A stretch of DNA of 64,000 nt from Polyporus tsugae (lineage: Eukaryota > Basidiomycota > Agaricomycetes > Polyporales > Polyporaceae). Both the position numbers and the translations under genes were made by a program. Below, one piece after another: positions 33,169 through 45,719 of this stretch. The notes below the pieces were generated by a model. The model was not told the origin of the DNA and did no database searches. It was given only the letters and a program-made list of their open reading frames with translations. Position 1 is the stretch's first letter. Each line of letters starts with the position of its first letter. The stretch covers positions 806,001 through 870,000 of the forward strand of contig JAHRBS010000009.1 of NCBI GenBank assembly GCA_024305745.1, read 5' to 3'.

Positions 33169-34402
33169 CAATCTACTCTCATAGACCAGTGCGTTCCACT
33201 GCCCGTTTTCGTTCCTTAGCGGTTATGAATTTCCGATCATTTGTTTTGTGCAGATGTTGTTCGCTGTCGCCCCCAAGTTGCTACCTTGCTTTTTTGAACT
33301 CTCATTTTAGACTTCAGTATCCCTCACACCCTTTAATGCGCTCCAGTAGCATTCAGTATTTCTCATTAGACTTGTTTATTCGATCCTGTTGTAATTGCCA
33401 TATCCATTGATTGGATCTGGCCAAAGGCGAAAATAATATCCTTTCACTATCTCGAACACGGTATCTTTGTACAGGCGCTTGAGTTGCCAATTTAGTCGAT
33501 CTTCCTCCTTCAAAGCTTCAAGCTTTGGCAGCGTCTACCGTTTATTTTTGACCATGACTCCGAAACCATGACTATCATCTTGTAGCCCGACATGACAGAC
33601 TTCGCTTCTATCAAGTGTACTCTTCCATTTTTGTCTTTGGCTGGATGATAAATGAGCGGAGGGATTGAGAACAATCGCACCCTACTGAAATCCGTTAGAA
33701 TAATTACGATGGATTTCGTGCAATAGCGGCACTGTTCGGACTGGCAGTGGCGGGACTGTCAAAGCTCAGAGCTTAAGACTCGCTCAATCGATAAACCGAA
33801 TACGTGCAGCGTACCTCCGAAGATAGAGACTGCTGTATCGAGGATGGGATGTGGATCCCCTGACGCTCTCGCGGATCGACCGCGTCTGACCATTCCAGAA
33901 ATATACTTGTAAGTTCAGTCCTAAACGTATGGACTTTCTGGTCACAGTGGCCTTCGAAAACAGCCTATCTCGTGCCAAGAGGCTCGGCGCCTCCAGAGAA
34001 CAGGACCGTCGAAGAAGCGAAGCGCGCGCGCTTCTTATCCTGCCATCACACGCCTGGCTTGGCAGGCTCTGCACTTGCATGCCACCTCAGGCCTCAGCTG
34101 GCCTCAGACTCTGTGTGTGGCTAGCAAAGCTCATCGATCCACTTGCGACATGTCCCCGTGCGGATCAGTATTGCCACTCACGCTTTACGTCAGCGCCGGC
34201 CAAGTGTCGTGATCACCTGCATTAGTGAAGAAGATGCTTCTCAAAACGGCGTCCTTTCATCCTCTGTCAACCAACCCACAGCCGACGCATATATTCTCCT
34301 CATTAATGCCCGCTCGACCTACAGCCCGCCCTTCGTCCTCCTCAGCCGCGGCACTTTCCCTCACCTTCCTCTCAACGAGGTCTCACTGCTGGCACCGCCG
34401 CC
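33169..34402. other. Spacer upstream of exchanger copy 4
   Basis: Open frames are short and unrelated to known families. The last ~200 bp presumably hold the copy-4 promoter and leader. Confidence 0.55.
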
Positions 34403-37349
34403 ATGTCCGAATCGCATCTTGGCCAAAGTGACATGGAGGTACTGGCGGTCCGCCGAACCGAAGAGACCGAGCATGGGTTAGTCTCACTGCGATGCTCCAT
34501 TATAATGTTCATAATGACCAAAGCTATGGATCGCAATCCAGCATCCGCGGCCTGATTGTGCCCACCTCGACGCCACCAGAAGACGACGCCTCCATCCTCC
34601 AGACTTACGCCGGGAACGCCTTCAACGCTGTCATTATGCCTGTTTGGGACTCAATCAAACCGGACAGGATGCCAACGTATCCGGGCTGGGGGGAGAGCGT
34701 CTACAACATTTTCATCCGCTCGTGTGAGTAACTTATGTCTTTCCCCGTGTGTAAACTGCGTGATCCATAACTGCTTGTGTATGCGTCTCACATCAGGGTA
34801 CAACATATTCTGTATCTTGATACCGCTTGTTTTGGCATGGGTTGCGAAGTTCGAGGTCTTGCACTGGGGTGAACGGGTCAACTTTATTCGTGAGTGCCTA
34901 TCAGTCCGTGTATATGGTCCCTCACCCTGAGTTCCGACTAGTTTATTTCATCGCAATGATCCCCTTGCAGAAAACGCTGGACTGGGGAGGAGAACAGATG
35001 GGCCTCTTTCTCGGAAAGGAACTGAGGGATTTGCTCGTGATCACACTCAGCAAGTAAGTACAACATGAATTCAGTTGGACTATACATCAAGGCTAATGCC
35101 TCTATGCTAGTGCGATCGAAGCGGCTTTGGCCGTCATTCTACTGTTCAAATGCGAGTACGTGTCGTCGTCTGTGCACGAAAGTGTTAAGTAGACGCATAC
35201 ATCCACAGACTTCGACTTCTCCAGTCCACAATTGTCGGTAAGCCAAATGTTACGCGTCGCCTTTCCCCATCCATTTACATTTTATCGCATTGCACCAGGC
35301 GTCGTCTTGCTCCACCTCCTGCTCATTCCAGGAGTTTCGTTCTTCGTCCAGGGAACCCAGGTTTACGAGCAAAAGCTCTCGCCGCAATTTAACTTGAACC
35401 ACTCTCTCCTCATGATAGGGTTCGTCTTCCCTATTGCCTTCCCATTCTCTCTACTGACATGTCTTGACAGTCTGCTTGGGATCCTAGTTCCGACCGTCTT
35501 CTTCGCCGCACTTGATCGTGGTACAGTCGCTGCAGGAAGCGGTGACCAGTCTGGACTACCCGCCAACTTCGTCCCCCTCGTGAGCGACTCTGTGCGATGG
35601 GACATCCTGCGGATCAGTCGGGGAATCTCAATTATGTTGATCCTCATGTATGCTTCTCCCAACTTTGTCGCTCTGCCAGCTTACTCACCTTCACACTTTC
35701 AGCTACGTCACGTCATGTTTGTACCGCAATCAGGTTCTCCCTGCCCACCACGCCCACGCACTACCTTTACACGAAGGCGACATCATCGGTCCGATCATCA
35801 TACAGTCACCTCCCCACTCCCGCACACCCTCGATCGCCCACCATCCACGAGGTGCCCGACGTTTCATGACTACCAGTCTACAAAGATCACCGATTCTGCA
35901 CACTCATACCCTTCCGCATACGACCACAAGCACTCATGTACGGAGGTCCTCGACTGCCCCGCTCGCGATCAATGAACGCGAGGAGCACAAGGCCGACGTG
36001 AATCCGTGGGTGTGTATGATTCTACTGGTAATTGCGGTTGCATTTACGGGGGCGACAGCTGAATTCGTAAGCATCCTTCATACAACATCCCTTGTTGATC
36101 TCTTTCGGCTGACGTAGACTTGCTCAAGCTCGTCTCAAGCATCGAAGTCGTCCTCCATACGACTCATCTCCCAGATGAGTACGCCATCCCCATCCGCTTC
36201 GTTCAGTCTCACACGACTCACACTTACTGTACCGGCGAGCAGGTGGTTCGGCCTCATCCTTCTCCCGAACATCTCCTTCTCCGCCGATGGCTTCGTCGTC
36301 AGTATGAACTTTGTCTTTGTGCTCGTCCGCCACTTGTACCACAAGATCCGCAAACCCAAGCCGCGGAAGTCCCGCAAAGGTCCCCACTCGCCCGGGAAGC
36401 TCACCCACCGCCACCATTCTGCCCAAGATCATGGTAAACCGGAGTCGAAACGAACAGTCACGCAGGACCACGGCGTCCTGCACATGGGGTTCGTCGACGA
36501 GCCCACAGCCATGGAGCCAGCATCCCCACATCCGCATGCGAAGAGCGACGGGGTCGGTGGTGCGGTGCAGACACATGGTGCGAGCAGCATAACAGCCTTT
36601 GCGCACGCACACGCCCTCCCGGCGATCACAGTCCGCTCGCCCACTAGTTCGTCCGGCGTTGGATCGCCCTCAGATAGTACGGGAGGTTACTGGCTAGACG
36701 CTGAAGGCGAAGGTATCAAGGTCGAGAACGTCGACCTCGAGTCTGCAAGACCTGGCGACGTTGAGGCTCTAGACGAGGAGGATGACGGTGGCAGCCAAGG
36801 CCCGAGCGGCGCCTGGTCTATCGTGGACATCGTGCCTGAGATGCCGTGGGCGTCCGAGTTCGCGCACGGGCGGCCGATCGACCTGAGCATCCAGTTCACG
36901 CTCTGGTGGATGCCGTTCCTCGTGTTGCTCGGGTGGTGGACAAACCGGCCCATGCACCTTCTTTTCGGTGAGTGTTCCGTCGTTCCGTTGATAGGAGTTC
37001 AGTAGGAGGGAGAGCCTGACGCGACGGTCTGGGGGCAGACTACTTCGAGATCGGGATGCTACTCGGCGCGTGCTTCCTCGTGAACTGGGTGACGAGCGAC
37101 GCGAAGACGAACATGTCCGAGGGCCTGACGATGATCACGTTCTACGCCATGATCGTGCGTCCTTCCTTCCTTCAAGTTCTTCCTTTCTTCCCCGTTATTG
37201 ACCAATTTCTTTTCTAGGCAACAGCGGCATGGTGGTACCCCCGCCAGCCGCAGGTCACATTCATGCTCACTTGCCCAGGCTCGGTTGCGGAGGCGGTGGC
37301 AAATGCTAGTGCCGGGACCGCAGCCTCAGACCTTGTACTAAGACGATGA
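34403..37349 (+). CDS. Divergent CAX-type exchanger, copy 4 (His-rich loops)
   Basis: Exons 34403-34476, 34524-34723, 34797-34889, 34942-35053, 35111-35155, 35209-35237, 35299-35419, 35471-35647, 35703-36066, 36129-36178, 36243-36967, 37039-37154, 37218-37349 give 745 aa with every phase closing. Start MSESHLGQSDMEV; the 47-nt first intron joins EEETEHG-type sequence to YGSQSSIRGLIVP. CAX-like blocks: DLLVITLSNAIEAALAVILLF, LRLLQSTIVGVVLLHLLLIPG, WFGLILLPNISFSADG, IDLSIQFTLWWMPFLVLLGWW, DYFEIGMLLGACFLVNWV, KTNMSEGLTMITFYAMIA. It is ~180 residues longer than copy 1, from two hydrophilic insertions: one after the first half with HHAHALPLHEGD, and a ~170-residue loop after SFSADG rich in His. 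His-rich loops are common in Zn/Mn transporters, so metal binding or sensing is possible but unproven. Confidence 0.85.
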
Positions 37350-37875
37350 TGCTTTATGTGTCTCTATTGGTCGCAAGCTGTTGCGCACGAGTGAACTCAC
37401 TGCGTGAAAGCAGAGTCTCTTATGCATGCATTGTACACCTGCGGCGCCCCGAGTGGTAAGCAGAGGTGGAAGTTGGAATTCTGATGCGGGCTGTTTACTT
37501 GAGATGACGAGCAATCAAGTGTCCCCACATGTGCACGGTAGCGGGAATCTTCATTTCCGGGTAGTACGGGTTGAGTATACTAGGACCATAATGTACTGTT
37601 TATACATAAGATTATACAATACGTTCATTGCCATCGCTCGAGGATATCAAACGCAAAGGAACCGACCCGTATCGCCAATAGGGAGTAAGCAAAATCCATC
37701 GAGTCCTCGTCGGATGCAAGGCTCTCAAACTACGATGGAGCCAGAGTCCAGACCGCGGCCAAACGCGGGGGACTCAGCGCCGCAGGACGGTGCGAGAGCG
37801 GGTGAAGCTAGACGAATTCGTCTCAACATAAGTAGGCACATCCACTCTCGAGTCCCGGGAGCAGCAGGCTTGGGC
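37350..37875. other. Convergent intergenic spacer
   Basis: 3' flanks of exchanger copy 4 and of the seven-helix gene. Nothing else is recognised. Confidence 0.55.
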
Positions 37876-39505
37876 TTAGACATCCACTGAGCCGTGCCAG
37901 TGTTTCGCCCCCGCCTCGGATGCGAGTCCGTCCTCGCCGTCCCGGACACAGACACAGCGCTCGTTCATGGTGTCGGCGATGACGACGGTGCTCGTCGTCG
38001 TCCTAGCCAAGTCCACGCGTGTCGGCAGGCAGACGTCTTCCCCAGCCAGATGGGTGGTGTCCGTCATGGTGAGCGCGTGCTCGATGGGCGACCAGTTGAG
38101 CGCAACGATGACGATGATCAGCACCGGATATATGGCCTGTTCCCGGTCCCCGAACGCTCGTCAGTCCGGGTGACCTGGCAAGTATGTACATGTTCGGGCG
38201 AAACACTCACGATGACGGGGATGAAGCACGCGTAGGTGTAGTCCGCGACCGTGCGGAGGAACGCGTTCTGGTGCACGTCGGGGGCGGCAAAAAGCGCGGG
38301 ACCGGCCTCGTACACGACCACGACGATCTGTCACCCCGCGCGAGCATCCGAGGTCAGCAAGGTTCGCACAGAGTTCATATACACGTAGACGGCGGTCGGG
38401 AGCACTCACCAGCAGGATGCAATAGATCGTGCCGGACTCGACGAGCAAGGCGAGCGCCTTCATCACCCGCGACTTCTGGCGGCCATGGCCGAAGTGTCCG
38501 CCCAACAGTTGTCTGTGCGCCCTATACGTATGCGTTCCACATCAATCATGGCGCGCGGGCTCTGCCCGTCTAAGGGAGTAGGGTTACGCACCACGCCTTG
38601 TAGCCGATCAGCCCCGTGGCGGTCATGTTGAGGGCGAGTGACAGGACGGCGCACGCGTCTACGAAAAACCCGTCCGGGAGGAGCATCTGCGGCTGTTTGC
38701 ATGGGCTCACGCATTGGTGCACGCCCGAGACCGCCTTCACTCCAAACGCTGGCGGTGGAAACTCTCGTGAGGGCGCGTGGAGTGGGCAACCGGGGAGGGA
38801 GGGGCGACGTACCGAATGTGAGCGCGATGAGCAGAGGGCCAATACAGTATACGGTTCGGTTCCTCCAAACTGCGCACGCGCGCCACCACACGATGCTATC
38901 GCCAACCAGGAGCTAGGCCGTGCATATATGTCAGTTGCAGCTCGGAGATATGCGGACGAGGGGGAAACGCACATTTATCCCGAGGGCGAAAGTCATCATC
39001 CACGACTCCTTCAGGATGTCTCTTTCGAACGCCTCGACCGCCGCGTCGGTATATGCGTCAGAGAATAGGCCCGCTTGCGCCTGTGAGACGAGGCGGTTGA
39101 CGCTGGTGATATGGCCCGCCAGAGAGGCCATGTAGAGCGCCGTCGATCCGTACAGCAGCAAAGTGCTCGGGAGGAGTACCCTCACGGGTTTATGGCCTAG
39201 TCCTCTGCGTCTACATGCATAACGAAAGTCAGAACTGAGCACAGAGCGTGTGAGGGGCACAAGGCTATACGTCAAAAAGACCACGGCGATGATTACGAGC
39301 AACGTTAAGATGCCTGTAATCATATGAGCTACGGACTCGAGTAGAGGATCGATGTATGCGGTGACGCACCAAAAAGAGCGCTCGACAAACCAATATCAAG
39401 GGCGGCATAAGACAAGTCAGTGGCATAATACAACGTGGTATTCAGCGCTAGGTCATTGATGTCAACGGGTCTCAGCTCCGGGGAGGTCGCGCGGAGGAGG
39501 GGCAT
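37876..39505 (-). CDS. Seven-helix membrane protein, Agaricomycete-type family
   Basis: Seven exons: 39505-39370, 39313-38973, 38912-38813, 38748-38592, 38521-38410, 38327-38211, 38136-37876; 407 aa, phases consistent. Hydrophobic segments appear in the order of the large uncharacterised serpentine family of mushroom fungi: ATDLSYAALDIGLSSALFG, LTLLVIIAVVFLTYSLV, LLLYGSTALYMASLAG, GDSIVWWRACAVWRNR followed by VYCIGPLLIALTFG, VDACAVLSLALNMTATGLIGYKAW, VMKALALLVESGTIYCILLV and AIYPVLIIVIVALNW. The GDxIVxWRxxxVW block and the ALALLVESGxIY block are the best family markers. The C-terminal ~70 residues are soluble. No ligand or role is known; it could be a receptor-like protein by topology only. 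Confidence 0.8.
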
Positions 39506-40300
39506 CCTGGCGCACAAGAGGGGAGCGTGGAACAGAGAGGCGAAAGGGCGTGGCTCGCTTGCACTCGGGCATGCTTTTACGCCAAGCTTGTCGCTGACTG
39601 CACAGAGATCTGCCGCAAGCTCCGGGGGTGATCGATCCTTCAAAGAAGCAGACGGATGCTGAGCTTCTTCTGCCAGCTGCAAATGATTAGGCAAGGTGAG
39701 AATCATGTTGCGATCGCAGGGCGTCACAGAGGATCTTCAAAGCTGCGAGAGTTCGAGGACCTCACGTGTGGACACACGTGGATATATGCTATCTATGTTC
39801 TCCGTTTAATCCGTCGTGATGCGACCTGGGCGCGGGCCCTGAATAGATAACCGACGGCAGAGGGGGGGGGCTGCGTAGAGGAACACAAAGAGCATGAGTC
39901 GTCGGCCCCAGGCCTCAAGCTCAAGCTTGGTTCATGACCATCAGCGAGGGTGCTTACCTGAGTCCCGTATGAAACGGTCAATGCCGTTTCAGACACATGC
40001 ATTGCCTCGATGGTTTCCAGCGCGCAAGTAGTGTTTGGTGCCTGGCAGATCGAAGAGATCCACCAGGAAGTCGACCCGGCCTTGGAACTCGCGGTATGAG
40101 CTGAAAACCGTCTGTCGCCCATTGGAACGATTGGGGGCGATGTAACTTGTAAGACCAGTGTCATTCGTGCGGATGAGTAGTACAGGTGAGTACTTGAGTG
40201 AGTGCGTAGCGCTCGGCGAGTGCCATGACTCGCTTACGTAACGTGGGAGGAGGTCACAGATCGTAGCAACCGCCTCTCAGATCTCCGCGACGGAGCATAC
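39506..40300. other. Intergenic stretch
   Basis: It includes the promoter side of the seven-helix gene. No gene is supported. Confidence 0.5.
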
Positions 40301-41022
40301 TATGGCTCACCCGGAAATGCATAATGCGACAGGATATGCATAAACGCGTTTGAGGCCCTTCCGCTCTGTTCTGTGGCTTGAAATTTTATAGGCACATGTA
40401 GAACCACTGTATTATGAGTCCTTCAAAGTTTGAAAGTTTGGAATGACGCGGATGAATACTCAGAGCGGGAGTCAAGAAAAGGTGTGTTTTTGCGCCCGGT
40501 GTAAGCTTAGCCGAGTACTTGATGGACAGATCTTCGCACAAAATCATGACGTATGCGGGCGGTTTTTGCTGTGGACCCCTTATGATATAATGTATACATG
40601 TTCACCACACCCGATGTACGAGAGGGGGAGAAGAAAGTATAGAACCTAACAAAGTGCATAAATGTGCGTGACAATTGCGGATCGAGCTTGGGGAAATGAG
40701 ACTCCGCCGCCAGCCTATCTCCCTTGACGCTGACTCGCTCGCCTCACCGTGAGTTGTGCCTCGCAATGCCGAGCGGAGTGTAAAATTGCCGATGTTACTA
40801 GTCGTGACCCCACCCCATCAATTTATGCATTACATGTCGCAAACGCACTGGGGCGACCGGAAGCCCTCCTCCTCCTCCTCTACCTGCATTTTACGCCCAG
40901 AAATTCACACCATGGTAGCTGAGATCCTAAGGTACGTATATACGAAATTTCAAGGCCATATGGCCGGAAACACGTCCTACCGCCCGTCTGCAAGAAAATT
41001 TATGCATATCCGGGTGAGCCAT
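40301..41022. mobile_element. TIR element of about 720 bp, TA-flanked (MITE-like)
   Basis: The left end (40301 on) reads TATGGCTCACCCGGAAATGC and then ATAA. The right end, read on the minus strand from 41022, gives TATGGCTCACCCGGATATGC and then ATAA. That is 23 of 24 matching positions in inverted orientation. Both ends begin with TA, which would fit TA target duplication of the Tc1/mariner/pogo superfamily. No transposase frame lies inside (longest about 70-100 codons), so it would be non-autonomous. Confidence 0.7.
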
Positions 41023-41310
41023 AATATGCGCCCCGGAATGAAGGTAACTTGAAACAATTCTATGCGTGCGTCATCGACGACTGTGAGGACGGTAAAACTA
41101 TCGATACATGGGTAGCTCGAGTAGTAAGCGTACTCAGTGTACTCTATCTGTCTACATGTGTCTAGTAAGATATATGTCACGATCAGACCTCTAACTGAGA
41201 TGGCCAGGAAACCAGAACGAAAACGCGGAAGCAAAACTCAAGGAGAGTCGAAAGAGAGATGGACAGAGACGGCTTGGCATCCTTCACCTGTTTAAAGAGC
41301 GTCCTTGGCT

Positions 41311-43810
41311 CTAGACATTCATGTCGCCCTGGAGCACCGGCCTCTCACTCACATCCATCTCCGGGAGCCTGAGGTCCTCGTGCACCTCCAGCTTCTCCAC
41401 GGCATCTTCATCCTCAACCTCCACCTCCACCTTTTCCTTTACCACGACCTCTTCGACGTCCTCCAGCGTCTTCGCCTTCCCCAGCGTCCCGTCGGACTCC
41501 TCCTCCCCCCTACCTTCCTTGCCGATCCGGTAGAACACCAGCATCCCCACGAACTCGAGGCCGACGATCCCCAGCAGGAACCAGTACGCGGCCGCGCAGC
41601 CCGCGTACGAGGTTGGGCCCCCGTGCGTGCTCTCGACGCTCGACCTGATCGACCCGACCGCGGAGATGCCGACCGCGGAGCCGAGCTGGAGCGCCCCATT
41701 GAAGATCGCGCCCACCGTGCCCGCCATCGAGGACGGGCTCGTGCGGAAGATCGCGATGCTGCAAGAATGAGTGTGTGTTAGTTCACGCCAGGGAGAATGC
41801 AGGAACTAAGGACGTACTTGGTGTGCGTGTATGCGAGCATCGCGCCGGCGGATCCGAGGACGAAAGCGGGGAAGATGAACGACCAGTAGCGTGCGGGGCC
41901 GTCGGCGAAGGCCAAGAGGACGGTCGCGATGATGCACATGCCCTCGCCAGAGAGGATTATCCACTTTGAGTTGATCACGCGCGAGAGGGAGCCTGTGAAG
42001 CTCATCGCGAAGGAGAGCACGCCGATGGGGAGCCTGCACATACAGTCAATCAACCTGGCCGACGAACGAGCAAAACGAAGAGAGAAAAAAGGACGCACAT
42101 GTGGATCGCAGTTGAGATCGCGCTCCACTTCCAGACGTCCTGCCACACCGTCGTGTAGATCGTGAACACCGCCGTCCACCAGAAGAACGGCATGAGCGCG
42201 GTGAAGAACAGCACGAGGAAGTTGGGCAGGAACCACGTCCGGGGCGGGATTGCCGCGCGGTGGAACGGGATGGTCGTCTCGAAGTAGAAGAAGCCCACTA
42301 CGAGGAAGACGGCGATAATGAGCGGCGCGAGAACGGCGGCTGAGCCCCAGCCGGAAGTCGTGCCGGAGGTGACCGCGAAGATGAAGAGGATCAGGGCGAC
42401 TACCAGGACGAGAAAGAAATTGGGAGGGCAGGCAGCAATAGCAAGATTAACCTTCACGTTAGTGTAAGAAAAGGGAGAAGCTTACCAGTAAGGATGGAGA
42501 CGCCGACCATGTCGAGGCTCTTCCACCGGGCTCCGTTACGGACCGCAATGTCGTTCATGCGGGGTTCTTGCTTCGGGATGACGAAAATGCAAAGCGTGGC
42601 AATCGGCATGCACGCAAGGGCGACGAACCAGAACACCCACGGCCACGATGCGAACTGCACAAATATCGCACCTATGATCAGACCGAGGACTATCGCAAAT
42701 TCGTGTCAGCACTTTCGGGCTGCATATGGACGGCAAGAAAGTTCTCACCGTTACCGACAGCGCCACATCCGCCGAAGACACCAATGGCGCGTGCCTGCTC
42801 CGTGGGTTCCGTAAAGACGTTTACGAGGAGCGTCAGGGCGGAGGGGATGGTCATGGACGCGGCGATACCGCACAGGGCGCGAAGAACAATCAACGGGATC
42901 TTGCTCGTTACGAAGCCGGCGCCGATAGATATCACGCCGAGGCCAGATACGCCGCCAATAAATGCGAACTCTGCAAAAGGTTGTCAGCGAACATCCGGCC
43001 CGAGGCAATCGCTCACGAAGCATTAATCAAGGAAGGGAAGGCTGAAATTTTTGAGCACCACGCATGGCAATTCATACACCGCACACCATAAAGCGCGAGA
43101 CGATCTCGCGGCTACTGCGGCGTCGAGTAAAGAAAAAAGAGGCGGCTTCGAAGCGCTGTGTCATTCTAAGTGTTCTTTCGGGAGGCAACTTCCGTCGGCA
43201 GTCAGCAGCACACACAAACGAGAAAAAGAAACTAGTGCATGTGCTCCGTTTGCCGTAAAGGAGCCGCACCCTCAAACGCATTGGAAAGTCACCGCGTGTA
43301 TGCCGTTCAGGGGGCCTCCGTCAAACGGAGCCACCTTCCTTCACGTCCTTCTATTCATGAAGGTTGGGTATATACCCCTGTAAACCGTAGGAAAAGTTGA
43401 ACAAAGAACTTACTCGGGTTGTACACGTCACTGATCCGCCCACTCTGCAGAAACGCAAACCTCGAGGTCAGCGAAACGTACTCAACACGTCAAACCAAAC
43501 AAGTCGGGCTGCACCCGAGCAGAGTACGCGTACTCACAATGAGCAAAAACGACGCGAACGTCAGCTGGAACGCGCTGATAATCCACGTCGACTCGGATTC
43601 ATTCATGTCCAGGGAGGTAACGAGAGACGGGATCGCCGAGAAGAGGGCAGAGTTGTTGAACGCGTCGAGGAACTGCGCGAGGCAGAAGATGATGAGCAGC
43701 ACATATCGGCGCGCGGCCGAGTACTTCTGCGGGACGCGGCCGTCGACCAGGGTCTGTGCTGGGGAGAGCACGGTCGACGGCGAGGCTTTTGTGTTCGGTG
43801 GGGGGAGCAT
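41311..43810 (-). CDS. MFS transporter, DHA2-like (14-TM type)
   Basis: Eight exons: 43810-43538, 43444-43414, 42970-42749, 42689-42486, 42399-42099, 42033-41818, 41758-41311 (the second only 31 nt); 564 aa, phases close. After a hydrophilic N-terminus come YVLLIIFCLAQFLDAFNN and SALFSAIPSLVTSLDMNES. The loop 2-3 motif SGRISDVYNP is followed by FIGGVSGLGVISIGAGF, RALCGIAASMTIPSALTLLV, GGCGAVGNVLGLIIGAIF and WPWVFWFVALACMPIATLCI. This is the order of drug:H+ antiporter family 2 and related basidiomycete MFS proteins. More helices follow, then an acidic C-terminal tail with Val-Glu repeats. The third intron is about 443 nt, far above the local norm. The transported compound cannot be predicted. 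Confidence 0.85.
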
Positions 43811-45709
43811 GTCTTCGCTGGGCGGCGCGTCTAGGTCCTGAAAGACGTTAAAAAGGGAAGTGGGAAAAAGGGCGGGCTACGAAGATGTTTGACTGAGGGG
43901 TGGAGGAAGACGGCGCGAAGAGTGCTCAGACGCAAAGCCAGCGAGCGCAGAGGGCCGAAGGGCCTTTTGGGGAGTTGGTCGTACGGGTCGTGGACAATGG
44001 TTGAGATGTGCCCCAGCTATCTTATACCTGTCGGGATCAATTGCCCAAGCGCACTGTACACCCCCAGTCCGTCACGGAGCGCCAGTGGGTGCTGAACTCG
44101 TAAGGTTCGAGATGGTTCCGAAAACCGTGCTTGACTCGATGTTCTTCGCGCTATCATCAGAGTGGGGTGATACGGCCTTCTCTTCACCGATAAAGCTTTT
44201 TGATGGGTTCTCGTCCGGCGCGAGGCACGATGGGATTGGCCTGTCGACCTGGATATTGCTGACCCGTTGCTGACTGAGCAAGACGAAATATTGACGAATG
44301 GCTACACGCTTGCCTTTTACGTGTCGCACATGTTGGTCTCGATCCGCCGATCCGCCCGGTGTATCGTCGGCAAAGTCAACTCTGGTAAGAACTCATTTCA
44401 ATGCCAACGACTCGGACGACGAGCTCTTGTCTTTCAACCCTGTTTGACATTTGCACTGCGCACGTCTATGCAGGTGTGTTGTGTGGTCCGCAACATTTGA
44501 GCTACAAACATGGTAACCTGACTTCCGCACTCAGCGAGGACAGCCCGAAAGTGTGCAGTGTCATACTCACCTTGCGTCCTACGGCTGACTATGCATGCCA
44601 AACAACCTCTCAAGATCTCAATACCCGATCGGGGGCCGACTATACCGCAGACTAGCGCAGTCCATGCGGATAGGCCGCAGGGTGCCGGTGAGTGATGGAT
44701 CCTTTGTCGCTACACTGTTGGTATTGGTGTTGTGCTAGACGCAAAGACTTGGATATGGGTATATGCGCTGTGGGAGCAGAGAGGACTTTGAAGAGCGCAA
44801 GGAGGACTAGGACGCCGGATTGGACCGGATGGTTGGCTTACGTCATCACCACCGTTTGGCCGTGACGCGGCCCTTATCGGGATATGGGCGGCTACGGTGA
44901 CTACGTTGACTTTCAGTTTCTGAGTCACTTCACAGCGACTCATAGCAGCGTTACAGTCCAGAACTCGCTCCAAGGACACCGTTATGCCACACACAATCAA
45001 TACACCTGGCCGTAATTAATGCGTCCAACTTCGTGCGTACTAGTGACTGCTCCATGTTGTGCTCCGCCTGCATTGCCAGCTGACTCGAATGTAACCTTTA
45101 GTGCACGACGCCCGGCCGCGGGGCCTAACGTTCTTTACAGAACCCCGAACACGCATCCTCAGCACATGGTGGTTAATGTACTTTAAAGCTCATGTCCAGC
45201 AGCATGAGGGTGAGTGACCGCAAGGGTCCCTCGACGACGGTCACGGGTCTCCTGTGTCCCCCTCCCCGAGCCTGGGGACGAAACGGACACTTGCGGACAC
45301 ACACTTGGGTATGTTCTTACACCTGTCCGTATTCACGACGGTGTTACCCCCACACCGTAATACGCAGGCGCTGTTTATCATGGCACGGCGGTGACCTACT
45401 GCACACCATCCAGCGATCGCCCGCTGCGCTTGGAGCGAAACGTGTCGGGTGCACTACCCCTTGGGAACTCAAACCATTCGCTCGGGTTCGCAGAAGCGTG
45501 GAGCATCTGGAGACGGCTATCTCAGACCATGTCCCCGTGCCGCTATACCTCGGGTCCTGCTGGAATCCAAATGCGAGTACTCGGCACCGCGCGGCCTGCT
45601 CGATACGAGTCTGACTCGGCATTCAAGCCCCAAGATCATCGTGGCGGCCAAGATCTGCACCTATATATGATGACTCGTACCGGGGGTCGCGAGTTCAAAC
45701 TTTCATAAA
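43811..45709. other. Intergenic stretch upstream of the MFS gene
   Basis: Contains the MFS gene leader (a CAG acceptor just upstream of 43840 could end a 5' UTR intron). No other gene is supported. Confidence 0.5.
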
Positions 45710-45719
45710 TTAAGCGCAA

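Noticed and set aside
41305..41781. Plus-strand ORF of 158 codons opposite the MFS C-terminus
   Set aside because: Shadow of the MFS coding strand, with no family motif of its own.
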